In this document: one piece after another, positions 24,443 through 34,368 of the stretch
Position numbering within the stretch: the stretch's first letter is position 1
Layout of the letters: every line of letters begins with the position of its first letter
NCBI GenBank assembly: GCA_025526995.1
Contig: JAHLKG010000020.1
Span: 62,001 to 126,000 of the forward strand
Origin: Powellomyces hirtus
Taxonomy: Eukaryota; Chytridiomycota; Chytridiomycetes; Spizellomycetales; Powellomycetaceae
Length of the DNA: 64,000 nt
Direction of reading: 5' to 3'
Notes under the pieces: model-generated
Database searches by the model: none
Told to the model about the DNA's origin: nothing
Seen by the model: only the letters and a program-made list of their open reading frames with translations
Position numbers and translations under genes: made by a program

Positions 24443-25133
24443 CTACACCGCAATTGCGGAACCCGAAGCAATGCCTCCCAAAGAGGATGGGCCTGCCCCT
24501 CCTCCATCATCCTCATCGCTTGAGGGTGAGCGTCGGCTTGAAGAACTCGATGGTCCCTCCAACTCCTCAGCTGCCCCCTCCTCCTCCTCCTCTTCCTCAT
24601 CATTACATGGAGCTTCACGCTCCAGGATGTCCCACATCCTCTTCACCTCCGCTGCAGACTTCTTGTCCGCAGCCTTCTTCTTCGCCTGGGCTGTACCCTT
24701 GCCCTTCCCAACCGCCAGCTTCCGGCTCCGCCGGTCCTCTAGTATGGACCTCAGTCCATCAAGCGTCCCGGTCGCCCGTGCGCGACCAAGAGGCGTACGG
24801 GACCTTGCCCGGTCTTTCACCCGGTCTTTTGCCTGCTCAATGTGACGTTCCAGGACCCCTTGACGGTCCTTGCGGTGGAACTGTTGGGCATGCGCTGCCG
24901 ACATCGTTCGAATCTCCGCTCGGGACAACCCCGCAGCGGGTGCACCTCCCTGTGGCACAGAGGGCACCACTGACGACGGCACAGCAGGAGCTGTGGTCGT
25001 TGCAGGAGCGGTTACCGGCGGTCCTGTCTTTCTCGCCGTCTGCTTCGCCTTGCCCGAACCTGACAACTACACCGGCACATAATTAGAATCGTACGCCTCA
25101 TTGGCGCAGATCTTATAGACGTACCCTGGCCAT
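24443..25133 (-). CDS. Antisense cargo gene of copia A1 with histone H3 tail-like N-terminus
   Basis: Opposite strand to pol, between RNase H and the 3' LTR. The long open frame (24443-25066) lacks its own ATG and is preceded by a stop. A short first exon 25125-25133 (ATG GCC AGG) with donor GTACGT, branch-like TTCTAAT and acceptor TAG at 25067 joins it in phase 0; intron 58 nt; about 210 aa. The product starts MAR-LSGSG-KAKQTARKTG; KQTARK equals H3 residues 4-9. After an Ala/Pro/Thr linker comes a charged, probably helical region (LSRAEIRTMSAAHAQQFHRK, RQGVLERHIEQAKDRVKD, DKKSAAEVKRMWDILERE), then a poly-Glu block and a Ser/Gly tail. No known enzyme domain. Its stop faces the pol stop 61 nt away. 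The same gene with the same splice signals is kept in A2 with 13% amino-acid change. Function unknown. Confidence 0.72.
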
Positions 25134-25249
25134 TCCTCGTATCTTTAACAATGAAATAAATGGGGGTGTTTGGGGGTGTGCGCGGGAGTGTGTAGTAAAC
25201 GTAGATAGAGTAACTCTCTCACAGACAGACTGACAGGTCTGAGTGGGGG

Positions 25250-25488
25250 TGTTAGCACGTACAGACTCTGTCATTGAGTCACAACTGCGCCATCGCAGGG
25301 CGTATCACGCGATCACGTGAGCCCACGTGATCAACTCCGATATAAGTAGTTTTCCTTCCATACTTAATATATCGGTGGGACTTTTCTCTTTTTCTCCAGT
25401 AGAGCGGGATTAAGTTACTTCGTTGTTCTGCTCAGTCAACTACCCTAAAGCTTCCTCAACTATCTACTCAGATACTCTCAGCCCAACA
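25250..25488 (+). repeat. 3' LTR of copia A1 with E-box palindrome
   Basis: 239 bp. Contains a perfect inverted repeat with 9-bp arms GATCACGTG (25311-25319) and CACGTGATC (25324-25332) and a 4-bp spacer, giving two CACGTG cores, then TATAAG at 25341. Such symmetry could drive transcription both ways, including the antisense gene that starts 117 bp inside. Followed by the target duplication GAAAT. Confidence 0.95.
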
Positions 25489-25644
25489 GAAATTGAAAAA
25501 ATCAGAGATGCAAGGGCTAGAGATTTGGAAGAGAAACGAGAGCGGGAACGTTGTCAAGTCCACACTGAGGAAGTGGAGCTCCTAAAACTGAAGGTAGAGC
25601 TTGCAAAAGCTCAGTCCAATAGTAATGTTAATGTATCTGGTTAA
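25489..25644 (+). pseudogene. SANT/Myb-like protein gene, 3' part after copia A1
   Basis: Reading resumes here in the same phase as upstream of the element, through the duplicated GAAAT. It encodes a charged helix (EKIRDARARDLEEKRERER, then VELLKLKVELAKAQ) and stops at 25642-25644. The upstream half also ends in a charged helix, so the two halves together make one coiled coil, which supports a single ancestral ORF cut by A1. Confidence 0.6.
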
Positions 25645-25684
25645 TACAATCAACGCTGACACATGTGAGACCCACTGTCTTTGA

Positions 25685-25800
25685 AATGTCACTCGCTTTA
25701 AACTCTTTCATAAATGTCACGCGTTTTAAGCTCTTTTATGACTGTCACTCGATCTAAGCTCTTTTATGAATAAATGTCACTAGGTTTAAGCTCTTGACAG
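25685..25800 (+). repeat. Tandem repeat, about four units of ~32 bp
   Basis: Diverged units sharing TGTCAC..G.TTTAAGCTCTTTTATG, running from about 25685 to 25800. They lie just after the SANT-like gene end; possibly its 3' flank or a small satellite. No coding potential. Confidence 0.7.
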
Positions 25801-25881
25801 ATTTCAAAACTTCTTCTTCATCCCAGCACAGATCACATCACAGCACACACACACATACATACATACAACAACAACACCATC

Positions 25882-26061
25882 ATGCCCAACCACAAATGCA
25901 TCAAATGCGGTGCCACCCACAGCGAAGGGTGAAGATGGAGGACGGGGCCTGGGGGGCCACAGACCCTGTGCAATGCATGCGGAATTGCATGGATTCAAGA
26001 GAAAAAGGGGGAGGCCAAGAAGGAGGCCAAGGAGAAGAATGATGAAGGTAAGAAAGCGTGA
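25882..26061 (+). pseudogene. GATA-type zinc finger gene fragment with in-frame stop
   Basis: Frame from ATG 25882 gives MPNHKCIKCGATHSEG, a TGA at 25930-25932, then RWRTGPGGPQTLCNACGIAW and a Lys/Glu-rich tail to 26061. C-x2-C ... WRTGP ... LCNACGI is the GATA finger signature. Between the Cys pairs there are 20 codons; the fungal type has 17 or 18, and the surplus two codons (TGA AGA) look like an imperfect 6-bp duplication of GAAGGG, which created the stop. A possible donor G|GTAAGA at 26047 suggests a downstream exon. I call it broken; a sequencing error is less likely because exactly six bases are extra. Confidence 0.6.
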
Positions 26062-26404
26062 GATGAGAGTGATCCACCTGAATCAGTGAGATCCAGTTGG
26101 ATCAGTGTGGATCATCTGGCCTGATCCAACCATTTCATCTCCATCTTGTAGGTCGATTCATCATTTGTCTCCCAGCCCAACCCATGCCGGAGGCCTTCGC
26201 CCTTGCCCGAGCCACGTGAGAGACTACGGTTGCCGTCATCACTGAGGCGGTGCAAAACATAAAGGCCCAATTCTTGGCCGCCGCGGCACTGGTCTTACTG
26301 TCCTCCCAGTCTCCTCCTCTTCCTACCCTCTCTCCCCCTGTCCGCAGGCCTGGAAATGCTGGCGGAGACGGCTCTGGTGCCGGAAGGGGGGGGGGAACCT
26401 GACC

Positions 26405-26818
26405 ATGACGGCCTTGCGGGCCGTTAGGGCCAATCTGGAGGACGGTCTTGTCACTGTGAATGCGGCGATGGATACGGTCTGCTGCCGCAAAGCCTGCCGT
26501 ACACAAACGGCGGCGATAGAGGTGGAGTATCTGCCACCGTCATCGTCCTCGTCGTCTTCATCGTTGTCGTCTTCGTCCGAGGAGACTTACCCCTCTGCCT
26601 CCTCTGAGAAGGCAGGTTGCTGGCTCACGGGGGTGTCGTCACCAATCTTGGAAAAGGAAGAAGAAAACAATGAAGACCGGGCATTCATTGCCCACTCAGG
26701 AGAGGAGGAGGAGACAGAGGAAAAGGGGACAGAGGAGGAGAAAAATGAGGAAAAGGAGGAGATGCCGAGGCTGCCAAAGCTCAAAAAATCATATCAAAAA
26801 ATAAAAATTTATTTGTGA
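26405..26818 (+). CDS. Small acidic Ser/Glu-rich ORF, uncertain
   Basis: 137-codon open frame: a short N-terminal segment with VNAAMDTVCCRKACRTQ, then long Ser and Glu runs and a Lys-rich end. It lies 340 bp after the GATA fragment and could be a later exon of it, or chance low-complexity sequence at the edge of the AT-rich island. I do not recognise it. Confidence 0.22.
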   Translation: MTALRAVRANLEDGLVTVNAAMDTVCCRKACRTQTAAIEVEYLPPSSSSSSSSLSSSSEETYPSASSEKAGCWLTGVSSPILEKEEENNEDRAFIAHSGEEEETEEKGTEEEKNEEKEEMPRLPKLKKSYQKIKIYL

Positions 26819-28150
26819 ACAAACTCTGAATAATTTTTTTTTGAATTTTTGAATTTTAACATAAAATTAAAAAAAAAAAAATTCTCTGGGTAGCTCGCAT
26901 TGCATTATTTTTTTTGATAATAGAAAAAGTTTATAGTTTTTTTCATTTCATTTATTTTACAAAATCTGGAGTGCACAAGAATGATAGATCTTTTTTCAAT
27001 ACGCTGATGCTGTTAGAACATATTATAAGAGTATCTAGCGTCACTCTATCAAAATCTTTTTTTTTTTTTGAAGAAAAATATGTATGAAATCAAATTTTAA
27101 AATCTCAATATTGACAAGATTATATAAAAGATATTATCTCAATGAACAAAAGTCACAAAAAAAAACTTTATAACAACAAAGTATTTTAAAACTATAGAGT
27201 TCAATTAAAAATCGACAAAACTTTTTTAGAGGCTTCAATTTAACCCTCAATCTTACCTAAGTATGAAGTGTCCATCTTTAAAATACAAAAAATTCTTCAA
27301 ATCTAGTATATTACCAACTTAGTACAAATGTTCAAAATCAATTTTTAATGATTGACAGTTGTCAGATAAGAATTATATGTTGATTCAGGAAGTGACATAA
27401 AAAAAACTGATTAAATGTGTATGAATTATGTCAAAGAAAATAAAGCATTTTTCAAATTATCGAAAATTATGCCTTTTTTTTTGCATGTTGAATTTACATG
27501 TTCAACAATATTTTTATTATCTGTTTATTTGGTACTAGCAAATAAAGCTTTTGCTGCATTGTGTGTATGATTGTGTTGAGTCAATAATTTTGACATAAAT
27601 AAAAGATTACTATAAGCACATAGCCTCCAATAGTACTTTTGAAGACATTAATAATTATTGAACATCAAAAACTCTGTTTTTAAAGCTCATTTTCACAATC
27701 TCATTTGAATGTAGAATGGTATATGGATGCATAATCAAGCCACTACATAGAAAAAATAGTAAATATAAATGTTTCTATAACAAAAGTCAACTGTGCCACT
27801 TAATAACTTGAAATATATATGTACATCTTATATATATTAATCTACACATTTGACTCAAAGTTGAACAAATTTTTACATTGTTTTACTTCACTATAGACAA
27901 GACTTCACTACCAAAAAATGTGTGCAGACGGTCCTTGTAAATTAAAGTCATTGAACTGCAAAGTCCATTCCACTCTACCATCCAAATCCATTAATAGTAA
28001 CTCAACAAAAGCTGATTTATTAATGTTAGTTTACACAGTTCTCTTCTAAAACCAATACAATATTCCCTTCTTAGAAGAAAACAGATAATTCACAGTTTTG
28101 GAATATTTTGTTCTTTGTGGACTCTTGAACTGCTTATTATATATTATGAT
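26819..28150. other. AT-rich island without genes
   Basis: About 1.3 kb with very low GC (long A/T runs, TATATATTAA stretches), in sharp contrast to GC-rich neighbours. No ORF above 60 codons in either strand and no recognisable repeat or RNA gene. Candidates are a decayed transposon, an organelle-derived insert or a structural AT-rich element. Confidence 0.8.
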
Positions 28151-28676
28151 ACTCCGCTCAATGGAAAATGTAATGCGATAACTCCAGTGAAGCTAATATC
28201 TATATGTGAAATCACAGTTGTAGCACTGCCTCTGTTCCTACGTTCTTGCCTCTGTTTCTTTTTTCTTGGCTGAACATTCCTCTCTTTATACCCACAGATA
28301 TTTTCAATGCCGCCAAGAACAATGGAGCCACTTACTACCATTTCTGAGAGCAAAAGGGGATGCGAATCCGACGGGTGGAGCTGGGCCACATTCCAGCCAG
28401 GGAACAGAATTCCGCGTCTCTTTCACTCTCTTTCGGTTAGCTGTAGCTACCTTACGTACCGCGGGTACGCCTTTGGTGAGGGAAGGGAGATGAAGATCAC
28501 TTGCCAATTGAAGAGGACGTGGCGTTCATTCTACATATCGATAGCGGGCTACCTATGCGTCCATTAATGGCAGAATTTATGTGAAGACATTCCAGCGTAA
28601 ATAGGTAAATGCGGGCTCTATATACAAAAAGGGTGGGATCAATATATATACATTTGGGGGAAGCGAGAAGATCAAT
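28151..28676. other. Intergenic region downstream of HUS1
   Basis: Composition returns to average. Small open frames exist on both strands but none has recognisable motifs. I see nothing firm in it. Confidence 0.4.
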
Positions 28677-30027
28677 TCAGTGGGATCGAGCGGGGATAAC
28701 TGCAAAAACCATGAAAGAGGTGACAAACATCAGCCAAAATGAAAACCCATGACGGCAAGCGGGCTGCGGGAGGGGTTCGAGAAGGGGGGCATATGGAAGC
28801 TTACAATAAATAAACTGGCCATCATCTGAATCCGTGTTCTGGCCGAGATACACGTAGAGCAATAGGCTTTGGCCGTCCACTATGCCTGGGGATTGCAAAA
28901 CGATGCAAAGAAAGATGTTTCAACATCCTAATGTAACGGATTGCGAGACATGGGAAGGGTTGCGAGCACTTACAGCAAATGACATTCTTTGGGTTGACGA
29001 TCGAGCTATGCAGGAATTTTACAAAATCACGCATATCGACGCGAACATGGGCAAACGCCGTGCGATGTTTCAGGGCAGTTTGCGGCGTTGGTGCTGGAGT
29101 GCCATCCGGTTGACCTATCAGAAGAAAACGGAACAATCAGCAGCAAAGCAAATCATTTCTTTGTCGGCATATAAATGCGCTTTACCTAGCTCCGGATTGA
29201 TCAACCCCTTGAACGACGTCTCTACTCTAACCGCATCCGCGACCACCTTCAACACCAACTCCCCATTCATGTTCGCCGCTACCACAACATGCGTTCCAAT
29301 AGCCTTTAACCGTTCCGCAATCGTCTTTAGATCGTTTAACGGCGGCAGCAGGATATGCACTTGTTGGCTCTCGACCTCGGGTTCGGTCAACTCGGCGGAT
29401 TCGTCGGATTGAAGCACGCGGACGGGAATGTCTTGCGTCAAGTACAACCGGTTGCCGGTTCTGGAAGAATTGGTGATGTTGAGAGAGAGCATCGGCCACC
29501 CATCCTTCTTGGCAAGTTTGAGTTTCACATCCAGCGCTTGATGGCAGGACTTGAGCCCCCGGACAAACTGCTCGGCCGAGACCTCGACAAAGATCTGGTT
29601 GTTTAGGGCACTTTCGACTAGGTAGTCTTCGAATATCCGGTCCTGCATTTATGAAAAAGTGTCATTAAGGTTTCGACAAACAAGAGCATATCCTCGACCC
29701 GCTATTCTATTCCCACTGCAAACCTGGCAACCAAGAGATCATTCACACAGGGCTGCTCAGCAATGCACGAGGCACTTTTATACCTGCTTAATTTGCCCAA
29801 ACATCTGCATCGTCTCCGACACAGACGATTTTCCCACAATGAAATGCACGTACTCTCTCGTGAAGAGAATCACCCAGGTCTTGGAGAGTTTCTCGACACT
29901 CTGGGCCATTTCTGCACATGGTGACAAACAGAGATTCAGTAACGTCGTTGCAACTACAAAGGGCGAGGACTGCGGATAACGCACTGATCAGGAGCCCGGC
30001 ATTGGTTATTCGAGCTCGGAGCCGCAT
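28677..30027 (-). CDS. HUS1: HUS1 subunit of the 9-1-1 DNA damage checkpoint clamp
   Basis: PCNA-like clamp subunit that, with Rad9 and Rad1, is loaded at damaged DNA and recruits ATR signalling. Six exons: 29985-30027, 29784-29911, 29186-29642, 28974-29114, 28805-28885, 28677-28699, 290 aa (human 280). Conserved points: N-terminal MRLRARITNAGLL, then VEKLSKTWVI (compare the LAKTCTLRI strand), NNQIFVEVSAEQFVRGLKS, DIPVRVL, LLPPLNDLKTIAERLK, ANMNGELVLKV, HVRVDMRDFVKFLHS, and the last strand ending FIPARSH, matching the family's QYFIPALS-type end. The tiny last exon is required for that end. All splice phases agree. Intron density is high (five in 1.35 kb). Confidence 0.93.
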
Positions 30028-30340
30028 TGTGATGTGGCAGACATTAGAATTAGGATCTTCTTGTCGGAAGGGATGTGCTGAGCATCAGCCCACGCGTTGC
30101 GCGTTGGAAACTGTTGTTTTTCGCCGCAGTGATACCGGCATCCTACTTATGCAAGACAAACATGAACCCTATTGGGGAAGGAGGGTATAAAAACCATTGT
30201 ATTTTCGACAAGGGAATAAATATGTGGGGACTGGGAACAGGCGATGCAGTCCGCGCCAAACCAAAAAATAAAAGGTCCCAAAAAATACAGGCGGAGCTAC
30301 CGTACATTACATTAACGGGTGAGAGTTTCGACGTGAGATG

Positions 30341-31624
30341 TCAATCGTCATCGTCATCAAAATTGGCCGCTCCCATGAAACAGCAACAGAACGGGAAGCA
30401 GAGGAGTCTCTTCCAGCCCGTGGCGCCAGGACGACGGCGACGTTCGTGGCTTCGGTCGCGTCGGTTCCGATTGCCGAGCAATGGTTCGTCCTCGGCGGCC
30501 ACAACCTCCCGTTGCAACTGGTCGATCTCATCCATGAGATGGTTGGTGTCGTGGCCGATCGGCGATGGTTGCTGCGTTGGGAGGTCAGGTTGCGACCGTG
30601 CGTGTTGCAGGACGGGACAGCTGGCTCGTGAGGATCCGTCCGTCGCCGGGACCGGGGTTGGCTCCAGTGATTGGTCCGCCGCTTCTTTCTCTTGCTGCTG
30701 TGAGCGCTCAGCCATCCCATTGAGTGAGATGTATTGGGACTGGGCGTCCCTTGACAACGAGGCCGAAGAGTGAGACGCAGCGTCAGGGAGGTTCAACAGC
30801 GCTGCGAGATGCTTGTTGGACATCTTGGAAGGCGAGATTGCCGTCGGCGTTTCCACTTGTTGTGGAATGTCCTCTGATGTGGGGGTAGGATCTTGTTGGG
30901 GTACTTTCCCAGGTTGTTGCTCTGCGAGTCCTGGCTTTGCCTCGAGAGGGTTCTTGTCCGAGGTGTCATTGCAATCCCCATCCCCATCTCCGTCTTGGGC
31001 CAGTTGTGCAAGCCAGCTTGCCACTCGCTCCTTCCTCGTCGCCTCCTCCTCGGGGTCCCCGCATCCATGTGCCGTCATGTTATCATCTGCGGGATCCGGA
31101 AACTCGTCGTACGGCCCAGAGTAATTGTCGGAAGTTTTATAGACGGGTTCGTAGCCGAGGATCTTGCCGGTGGGGGAATCAATGATTGGGAACATCATGA
31201 CCGGGGGTTTCGGCGGGGGTTTTGGGATGGGGAAGACGTAGGCGCCGGACAAAGTGCTGCGGTTTTTGTGGATTTCCATGCTGGCCATTCGCGCCAGGGC
31301 GCCCGTCCACACGGTTTGCATCCCGATCCCGAGCCCATTGACGGAGGCGGACCGGCTGAGACCAGGAGTGGAGTGCGCGCTCGAGCGGCCGGCGTCGGAG
31401 CCCGATGCGAGAGACGACCGGTGGGAGAAATCGAAGGTTGATTGTTGCAGCGCGTATATCATCGAGTGGATCGATAGATTCTTGCCGGTGATCCCGGGTG
31501 GAAGCGGTGGTTTCGCCGGGTCTGTCGCCGGAGCGCTTGCACCTTCTGCCGGCGGCGGCGTTGGTGCTTGCGCCAGGTGGGTAGTGGCAGGGCATGCACC
31601 TTCTGCCGGAGGCGTCGAAGTCAT
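30341..31624 (-). CDS. Unknown Pro/Ser-rich protein with Cys cluster and Asp tail
   Basis: Single-exon frame of 427 aa from ATG 31624. I do not recognise it. The N-terminus is Pro/Ala-rich; a more conserved-looking middle (about residues 45-175) contains ITGKNLSIHSMIYALQQSTF, YVFPIPKPPPKPPVMMFP and ILGYEPVYKTSDNYSGPYDE. A Gln/Glu/Ser-rich region follows, then EIDQLQREVVAAEDEPLLG, a basic stretch, the hydrophobic Cys cluster LLCFPFCCCFMGA and a run of Asp. The Cys cluster after a basic patch suggests S-acylation and peripheral membrane attachment; the DEPLLG motif resembles an acidic dileucine sorting signal. Both are inferences. Upstream sequence of over 1 kb is gene-free. Confidence 0.7.
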   Translation of the reverse strand: MTSTPPAEGACPATTHLAQAPTPPPAEGASAPATDPAKPPLPPGITGKNLSIHSMIYALQQSTFDFSHRSSLASGSDAGRSSAHSTPGLSRSASVNGLGIGMQTVWTGALARMASMEIHKNRSTLSGAYVFPIPKPPPKPPVMMFPIIDSPTGKILGYEPVYKTSDNYSGPYDEFPDPADDNMTAHGCGDPEEEATRKERVASWLAQLAQDGDGDGDCNDTSDKNPLEAKPGLAEQQPGKVPQQDPTPTSEDIPQQVETPTAISPSKMSNKHLAALLNLPDAASHSSASLSRDAQSQYISLNGMAERSQQQEKEAADQSLEPTPVPATDGSSRASCPVLQHARSQPDLPTQQPSPIGHDTNHLMDEIDQLQREVVAAEDEPLLGNRNRRDRSHERRRRPGATGWKRLLCFPFCCCFMGAANFDDDDD

Positions 31625-32847
31625 TCTCAGAACGTAGACAGAATATGCTGTGTGTGTTGTTGGTGTGTTGTTCGTTCCAAATTCCGTGTAAACGGAAAAC
31701 TGTTGCCCAGCGAAAAAGGGCTGGTTTCAACTTTGTTGCACCGAAGTGCAACTTGGTTAGAGAGGTATGGAGGAGAGAAAAGGGCGGGGCGGGCAGGGTG
31801 GAATGCAAGCTATTTATATTGGGAGGAAGAGGGCAGCAACATACAGTACGGTAGTGAGAGGTTTGAGAGGGTGATTTTTTGGGGTCCCTACTGGCGGCGT
31901 TGAGGGTCGAGCGGACCTTACTGTGGTGTGAATATGAAGTGTGACGTTGGTGATTGTTGACAAGTTCAATTTCCATGCGGACGCGTTGTCGCTCCGCCTG
32001 CGACTATTCCTCGCAGTTCTTCCAACCTGCTCTTTTTTGCACACAGACACCTAGGTCACATACGAAGAATGAAACGTAGAATGGAGACCGACGGACGGAA
32101 ATCAATGCCAGGGGGGAGTGCTTGACTCTGTCCGCACAATAATGGACGGGCGGGTGTTCTGAAGCAGTGATATGGGTGGCGGATCACACTTGCACCTATT
32201 CATCTAACGTGGAGATAGGATATCTCCCGCCAAGACATGCACAGCCTTAACTATCTGCTTTTGGAGAGAACGTCCCATGTGCATGTTGCTCCCAGTAACT
32301 TCTTTCGCTCTGCAGTCGAAGGAGCATTCTTGCAGAACAATGTTTACTTGAGATACAAAAACCGATCATGACATGAGATCCACGTCACTTCTTTCAATGA
32401 CAATGCATGGTATGGAGAAGCATTTACAATCTTTGCGCCTGCAGGCTGCAGTCTCCTTTCCGGACGGTGGACGGTTGGCAGAACATCGTGGCCAATTCTC
32501 TCTTGTACTGGTCAAATAAGATGAGAGTGACAGTATATATACGTACGTCACAAATGGGTTGAATGTGCATTATACATGGAGCTCGAGTCAGATACCTTTG
32601 CCAACCCCTCGAACTATGGAAACCTGCCACTAAAACAAAACAGAGTGCTGCAAGTGAGATTTATTTGATGCTTCAGTTGTATTACATCAGCAGCTGCGCA
32701 CACGATCGGGGCAGCTCCCCCTTCTCACTTGCCCTTTTCACAGTCGATTTCTTCACCTCCAGTTAAGCCATTTTGTCCCAAGACACATATAGGGCAAGAA
32801 GTGCAATTCAGATACAGCGACTCCCTAGCCCCTGCATTTCCGAAATA
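31625..32847. other. Divergent intergenic region
   Basis: Between starts of the Cys-tailed protein gene (-) and the homocysteine methyltransferase gene (+). Open frames are shadows or low quality. No RNA gene or repeat noted; presumed promoters for both genes. Confidence 0.45.
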
Positions 32848-34030
32848 ATGGCTTTAGAGCAGCAACCTCCGAACCCGTTACTCCGGTTCGGCTCCAAGCG
32901 CCCGATTGTTTTGGATGGAGGGCTGGGCACAGAGCTTGAAACGACGTTTGCGAAGGACTTGTCTGGAAATCTCTGGAGTGCACGGTAAAGACCTTGTTAT
33001 ATGGGAAAAAACGTGATGAATCTGACTTATCAGGCCAGTGTATTGTATTTGCAGGCTATTGCTGGAAGACCCGGAATCCATCAGAGCAGTGCATGGTTTT
33101 TACCTTGAAGTCGGAGCAGGTGAGATTTCATGATGTAAGGTGAGAAACAGATTGTATTACCGGTACAGCTCTCAACTGTATTCTTTCTCCCCGGCAGATA
33201 TCATCACCACAAGCACGTACCAAGCTACAACGCAAGGCTTCCAAGGTGCTCTCAACCTCTCACCTACCGACAGCGCCCTGCTCATGCGCACATCCGTCAC
33301 TCTCGCCCAGGAAGCCATTGCCACCGCTCTCAAACAACATCCACGCTCCATAACCCCAGTCATCGCCATCTCCCTCGGCTGCTTTGGCGCTACGCTCGGA
33401 GACGGATCGGAATATACAGGGACTTACCCATCGTACGCCGATCAAGCGTACCTCGCCCGATTCCACATCGAACGGGCACATGCAATATTGTCTCCCTCTT
33501 CTTCTTCATCACCACATCCACTGCTGCCGCCGCCACCACCGGAAGCCACCCTCCTGCTCTTTGAAACCATCCCCTGCATCCTCGAGGCCCGCGCCATCGC
33601 CGACGCGGTGCAAAGCAGTCCGCTCCTCCAACGCTACACCTGCGCTGTATCATTCTCCTGCAGCACCGAAACGACAACCCGCTGTGGCGCTCTCTTGACT
33701 GACTGCATAGCGACCCTCCCTCCGCGCTACTTTCAAATCGTCGGCATCAACTGCACCGACCCGATCCTCGTCACCCACCTCCTCCGCGCAGCAACGAGCA
33801 TCACAAAGAAACAAAACCAGCTCGCATGCGTGTATCCCAACAGTGGGGAAACCTACAATCCAGTCACCAAGACGTGGGCAGGATTTGAAAGGGGGCCCAC
33901 TGCAATCGAGGCATGGAGAACGTGGAGCAAAGCGTGGGTCCACGCCGGCGCAGATGTGGTCGGCGGTTGTTGTAGGACTGGGCCAGCACATGTGAGGGTT
34001 GTGAAAGAGTTGGCGGAGCAATCAGTGTGA
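32848..34030 (+). CDS. Homocysteine S-methyltransferase (Mht1/Sam4 type)
   Basis: Transfers a methyl group from S-methylmethionine or S-adenosylmethionine to homocysteine, making methionine in the cytosol. Three exons: 32848-32984, 33055-33119, 33198-34030, 344 aa. Family features: LDGGLGTELE near the N-terminus, DIITTSTYQAT, the region PVIAISLGCFGATLGDGSEY, LLFETIPCILEARAI, GINCTDP, VYPNSGETY and the C-terminal GGCCRTGP. The Cys of GINC and the paired Cys of GGCC are the zinc ligands of this family. The ATG at 32848 precedes the conserved glycine loop by about 20 residues. It appears intact and a typical length. Confidence 0.93.
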
Positions 34031-34368
34031 TTGGTACCTGCTCCTCCAGTGTGTCTTCTCTTTCCTCTTTTCTGCCTATGGTTCCTGGTTTGAGAAGCTC
34101 GTTCATGTTCTTTCTAAGATTCGTTGTTTGCATTTTGATGGTATAGATCTCATGTGTTTTATGTCAAAGCACATTGAAAAGTTGCCCGTTCTCATTGGCT
34201 GTTCACCTTTGCACAGCATTCCAACTTCATATTCATAAATTTCGAGGTAAAATCACCGTATCATGCTGGCACGTCTCTTTTCCACAGAAATTGCAAAAAA
34301 CGCGAACGCATCTCCGCCATCCGTTCTCTCAACCCCAATCCCAACCCCCTTCTCCCCAGCCCCGCACA

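Larger units (their letters stand above)
19309..25488 (+). mobile_element. Ty1/copia LTR retrotransposon A1, full length, in host ORF
   Basis: Complete element of 6180 bp. LTRs of 239 bp (19309-19547 and 25250-25488) begin TGTTAGC and end CAACA, and differ at 5 positions by eye (about 2%). The 5-bp target duplication GAAAT is perfect (19304-19308 and 25489-25493). Order inside: primer-binding site, gag, zinc knuckle, protease, integrase, chromodomain, reverse transcriptase, RNase H, antisense cargo gene, polypurine tract GAGTGGGGG (25241-25249). Integrase before reverse transcriptase defines Ty1/copia. Three nonsense changes or stops split gag-pol, so it is not autonomous now. Two further copies (A2, A3) are in the window. 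Confidence 0.97.

Noticed and set aside
24388..25086. Sense-strand Pro/Ser-rich frame after pol in A1 as a separate gene
   Set aside because: No domain and no convincing start; it is opposite the antisense cargo gene, which has conserved splice signals in both copies. Kept only as an overlap question.
34174..34368. N-terminal extension of the CDC26-like protein
   Set aside because: The conserved CDC26 motif must be N-terminal and begins at 34369; the upstream part has no conserved sequence.
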